A stretch of 8,787 nt of DNA. Origin: Firmicutes bacterium UBA1535. GTDB lineage: Bacteria > Bacillota > Clostridia > Tissierellales > Sedimentibacteraceae. Where the stretch lies: contig DCPV01000264.1 in NCBI GenBank assembly GCA_002323775.1, forward strand, positions 1 to 8,787. Direction: 5' to 3'. Below the pieces are notes generated by a model. It made no database searches, was not told where the DNA came from, and saw only the letters and a program-made list of their open reading frames with translations. Both the position numbers and the translations under genes were made by a program. This document shows, piece by piece, positions 6,335 to 8,787 of this stretch. The first letter of the stretch is position 1. Every line of letters begins with the position of its first letter.

Positions 6335-8741
6335 TTCAAGGATAATCAATAAGCTTATTGATGAAGAAATTTTGCGATATTGGAATATATCTTCTGAATC
6401 TGCAAGCTTAAATCAAGTATATAGAGCCTTATCCATAGCTATAAGAAATTTGCTTCAAGAAAAGCATATCAGATTTGTGAAGGAAGCCGAGTCGAACAAT
6501 CAAAAGCAGATAAATTATATGTGTATGGAATTTTTAGTGGGAAAATCACTTCGAAATAATCTATTTAACCTCAATATAGAAAGAGAGGTTTCAGATGCAC
6601 TGAAAAAATATAATTTTACCTTAGAAGAATTTTACGATATAGAAAAAGATCCGGGACTTGGAAATGGTGGACTAGGCAGACTTGCTGCCTGTTTTATGGA
6701 TTCTCTTGCGACACAAAACTACCCTGCGACAGGATATTCTATCAAATATGAATTCGGTCTTTTTAAACAAAAAATTGTAGATGGATGGCAGACAGAGCTT
6801 CCGGATGATTGGTTAAAAAGCTCCGATGTATGGCTTATCCCTAAGGCTGAGGAACGTGTAATCGTCAAATTTGATGGTAAGATAAGAGAAGAATGGACTC
6901 AAAAAGGACTTAAAATTCACTATGATTACCAAACAGAAATTGATGCCATCCCTTACGATATGTATATATCAGGCTTTGGCAGCAAAGGTGTAAGCTTATT
7001 AAGACTTTGGGAGTCTAAAAGCTTGCACTCCATTGATATGAATTTATTCTCGCAGGGTGATTATATACGGGCCTTATCTGAGGACTCTATGGCAGAGGCT
7101 ATATCAAAGGTTTTGTATCCAGCTGATAATCACAACGAGGGAAAAATTTTAAGGCTAAAACAGCAATATTTTCTTGTTTCTGCTTCTGCACAGGATATTG
7201 TGAGAAAGCATTTGAGAAAGTACAATACACTTGATAATTTCAGCGAAAAAATCTCAATACACATCAATGACACTCACCCAGCTCTCATAGTACCTGAACT
7301 AATGCGTATTTTTATGGATGATTACCATTACTCATGGGAGAGAGCATGGAAAATAGTTTCAGATACAGTTTCATACACTAATCATACTGTGCTTACAGAA
7401 GCATTAGAAACATTTGATGTTGATATTGTTAAAAATAAGCTTCCAAGAATTTTTATGATAATATCTGAGATAAACAAGCGATTTTTAGAAGAAGCAAGCC
7501 ATAGATATAATGGAAACTGGGACAAGGCTGTGCAGATGTCAATATTTGGATACAATAAAATAAATATGGCTAATCTATGTATAGCCGGAAGTCATGCTGT
7601 GAATGGAGTAGCCGCTTTGCACACAGATATATTAAAAAGAACTGTATTTAAAAACTTTTATGAATACAGCCCTGAAAAATTTCTTAATGTTACTAATGGC
7701 ATAGCACACAGACGTTGGCTAAATCAGGCCAATCCATTGCTTAAAAACTTATTAGACAAGCTTTTGGGCAGTTCCTACAGCCTGGATGCGAACAGCTTGT
7801 CTGAGCTAAAAAAACATGTCAATGACAAAAGTATCTTAGATGAATTAGATAAAATAAAGTATGGCAACAAAAGGCGTCTTGCAGAATTTATCAAGAGAAA
7901 CAATGATATTTCTCTTAATATTGATTCTATATTTGATGTGCAGGCAAAAAGACTTCACGAATACAAAAGACAGCTTTTAAATACGCTTAGAATTATCAGC
8001 CTTATAATTGATATAAACGAGGGAAATACTGCCAATATAGTTCCGGAAACATTCATATTTGCGGCTAAGGCAGCACCCGGATATTTTCGTGCAAAGGGAA
8101 TAATACAGCTAATATGTGCATTAAGCGATTATGTCAATAAGAGTGAACACATTAAAAAATACATAAATGTAGTTTTCTTAGAAAATTATTCGGTATCACT
8201 TGCAGAGATACTAATTCCGGCAGGTGAGCTAAGCGAACAAATCTCACTTGCAGGAAAGGAAGCAAGCGGAACAGGCAATATGAAATTCATGCTAAACGGT
8301 GCTTTAACCATAGGAACATATGACGGTGCAAACGTTGAAATGCTCGCCCAAGTAGGTGAAGATAACTTCTTTCTCTTTGGAATGAGAGATTATGAGGTAG
8401 AAGAATTGTGGTCTAGGGGCTACTCCTCAATACAATATTATCAAAAAAACGAAAAGCTTCGTAAAATAATATACTTTCTTAATAAGGGCTTTGGAAATAA
8501 AAATTTCGAGTCAATAAGCAAATATTTGCTAGGTACAGATAATGTAGGTGATCCTTATATGTGCTTTGCTGATTTTAACAGCTATATGGAAGTTCACGGA
8601 AAAGCCTCACAATTGTACTTCAATGATAAAACAAAATGGAATCAAATGTCACTTATAAATATTGCAAGCTCAGGAGTATTTTCTTCTGATAGAACGATTA
8701 GAGAATATGCAAATAAAATTTGGGGTATTAAGCCTTTATAA
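6315..8741 (+). CDS. glgP: Glycogen/maltodextrin phosphorylase (GT35, PLP-dependent)
   Basis: GlgP (808 residues, a usual bacterial length) removes glucose units from the non-reducing ends of alpha-1,4-glucan with inorganic phosphate, releasing glucose-1-phosphate. Signatures include DPGLGNGGLGRLAACFMDSL (112-131), YEFGLFKQKIVDGWQ, and INDTHPAL (317-324). The phosphate-site segment AKRLHEYKRQLLN has Lys545, Arg546 and Lys551. The pyridoxal phosphate site EASGTGNMKFMLNGA has Lys657 as the Schiff-base lysine. The protein starts with a short helix-rich N-terminus (SKIDSRIINKLIDEEILRYW) and lacks the long regulatory N-terminal extension of animal muscle phosphorylase. Substrate preference between glycogen and maltodextrin cannot be decided from sequence alone; its place in the glg operon favours glycogen. 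It is the last complete gene in the window. Its product is also the substrate of GlgC, so the operon encodes both directions of storage. Confidence 0.96.
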   Translation: MIQSKIDSRIINKLIDEEILRYWNISSESASLNQVYRALSIAIRNLLQEKHIRFVKEAESNNQKQINYMCMEFLVGKSLRNNLFNLNIEREVSDALKKYNFTLEEFYDIEKDPGLGNGGLGRLAACFMDSLATQNYPATGYSIKYEFGLFKQKIVDGWQTELPDDWLKSSDVWLIPKAEERVIVKFDGKIREEWTQKGLKIHYDYQTEIDAIPYDMYISGFGSKGVSLLRLWESKSLHSIDMNLFSQGDYIRALSEDSMAEAISKVLYPADNHNEGKILRLKQQYFLVSASAQDIVRKHLRKYNTLDNFSEKISIHINDTHPALIVPELMRIFMDDYHYSWERAWKIVSDTVSYTNHTVLTEALETFDVDIVKNKLPRIFMIISEINKRFLEEASHRYNGNWDKAVQMSIFGYNKINMANLCIAGSHAVNGVAALHTDILKRTVFKNFYEYSPEKFLNVTNGIAHRRWLNQANPLLKNLLDKLLGSSYSLDANSLSELKKHVNDKSILDELDKIKYGNKRRLAEFIKRNNDISLNIDSIFDVQAKRLHEYKRQLLNTLRIISLIIDINEGNTANIVPETFIFAAKAAPGYFRAKGIIQLICALSDYVNKSEHIKKYINVVFLENYSVSLAEILIPAGELSEQISLAGKEASGTGNMKFMLNGALTIGTYDGANVEMLAQVGEDNFFLFGMRDYEVEELWSRGYSSIQYYQKNEKLRKIIYFLNKGFGNKNFESISKYLLGTDNVGDPYMCFADFNSYMEVHGKASQLYFNDKTKWNQMSLINIASSGVFSSDRTIREYANKIWGIKPL

Positions 8742-8787
8742 TTTTAAGGAGCAAGATTAAAAGAATTGAAAAATAATGAAAGGATAT
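8742..8787 (+). other. Region after glgP: no terminator, possible start of a further gene
   Basis: The last 46 bases contain no stem-loop followed by a T-run. They do contain TAAGGAG (8745-8751), a TTG at 8766 that opens a frame to the window edge (reading MKNNERI...), an ATG at 8776 in another frame, and GAAAGGAT (8778-8785), which could be the Shine-Dalgarno sequence of a gene beginning just outside. The TTG is 14 bases from TAAGGAG, longer than ideal. I cannot choose between these options, but the operon does not visibly end here. Confidence 0.4.

Noticed and set aside
1..8787. CRISPR arrays, tRNA or rRNA genes, insertion sequences, attachment sites, riboswitch-like leaders
   Set aside because: I saw no regularly spaced repeats, transposase-like genes, terminal inverted repeats, or tRNA-like folds. 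The 59-base glgB leader is too short for most known riboswitches.

Overview
The window is an AT-rich, gene-dense piece of a low-GC Gram-positive genome. It most likely comes from an anaerobic member of the Bacillota (Clostridia or a relative). Three observations support this: the A/T-heavy codon choice (AGA, ATA and TTA are common), the strong AGGAGG-type ribosome binding sites, and the five-gene glycogen cluster in the order glgB-glgC-glgD-glgA-glgP with a separate glgD, as is known from Bacillus and clostridial relatives. The species cannot be named from the sequence alone.

Layout. Positions 1-361 lie on the minus strand. They hold the start of an ATP synthase subunit I-like gene (atpI-like, cut by the window edge) and, upstream of it, a complete 72-residue AtpZ-family membrane protein gene. 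These two usually stand at the head of an F1Fo ATP synthase operon. Positions 362-630 are a divergent intergenic region with two good sigma-A-type promoters facing away from each other: TTGTCT-N17-TATAAT leftwards to atpZ and TTGCCG-N17-TATAAT rightwards to glgB. Around the glg promoter are a bulged inverted repeat, a weak CcpA-site-like sequence and a perfect 12-bp palindrome just after the predicted transcription start. Positions 631-8741 on the plus strand carry glgB, glgC, glgD, glgA and glgP. Three of the four junctions overlap or are one base apart, with the next gene's Shine-Dalgarno sequence inside the preceding gene. The exception is glgD-glgA, a 71-base gap holding a purine-rich Shine-Dalgarno sequence, a small GC hairpin and then the start codon. 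The last 46 bases show no terminator and contain ribosome-binding-site-like sequences, so the operon may continue.

How the genes work together. GlgC, probably with its degenerate partner GlgD, makes ADP-glucose from glucose-1-phosphate and ATP. GlgA polymerises the glucosyl units into alpha-1,4-glucan. GlgB introduces alpha-1,6 branches. GlgP shortens the outer chains by phosphorolysis, returning glucose-1-phosphate. Synthesis and breakdown enzymes therefore sit on one transcript, and flux would have to be set by metabolites as well as by transcription.

I found no sign of a new biological system: the coding content is a recognisable glycogen operon next to ATP synthase accessory genes. The points most worth checking are the unusual translation start region of glgA, a Thr where glycogen synthases normally have the Lys of the KTGGL motif, and the possible operator sequences around the glgB promoter.
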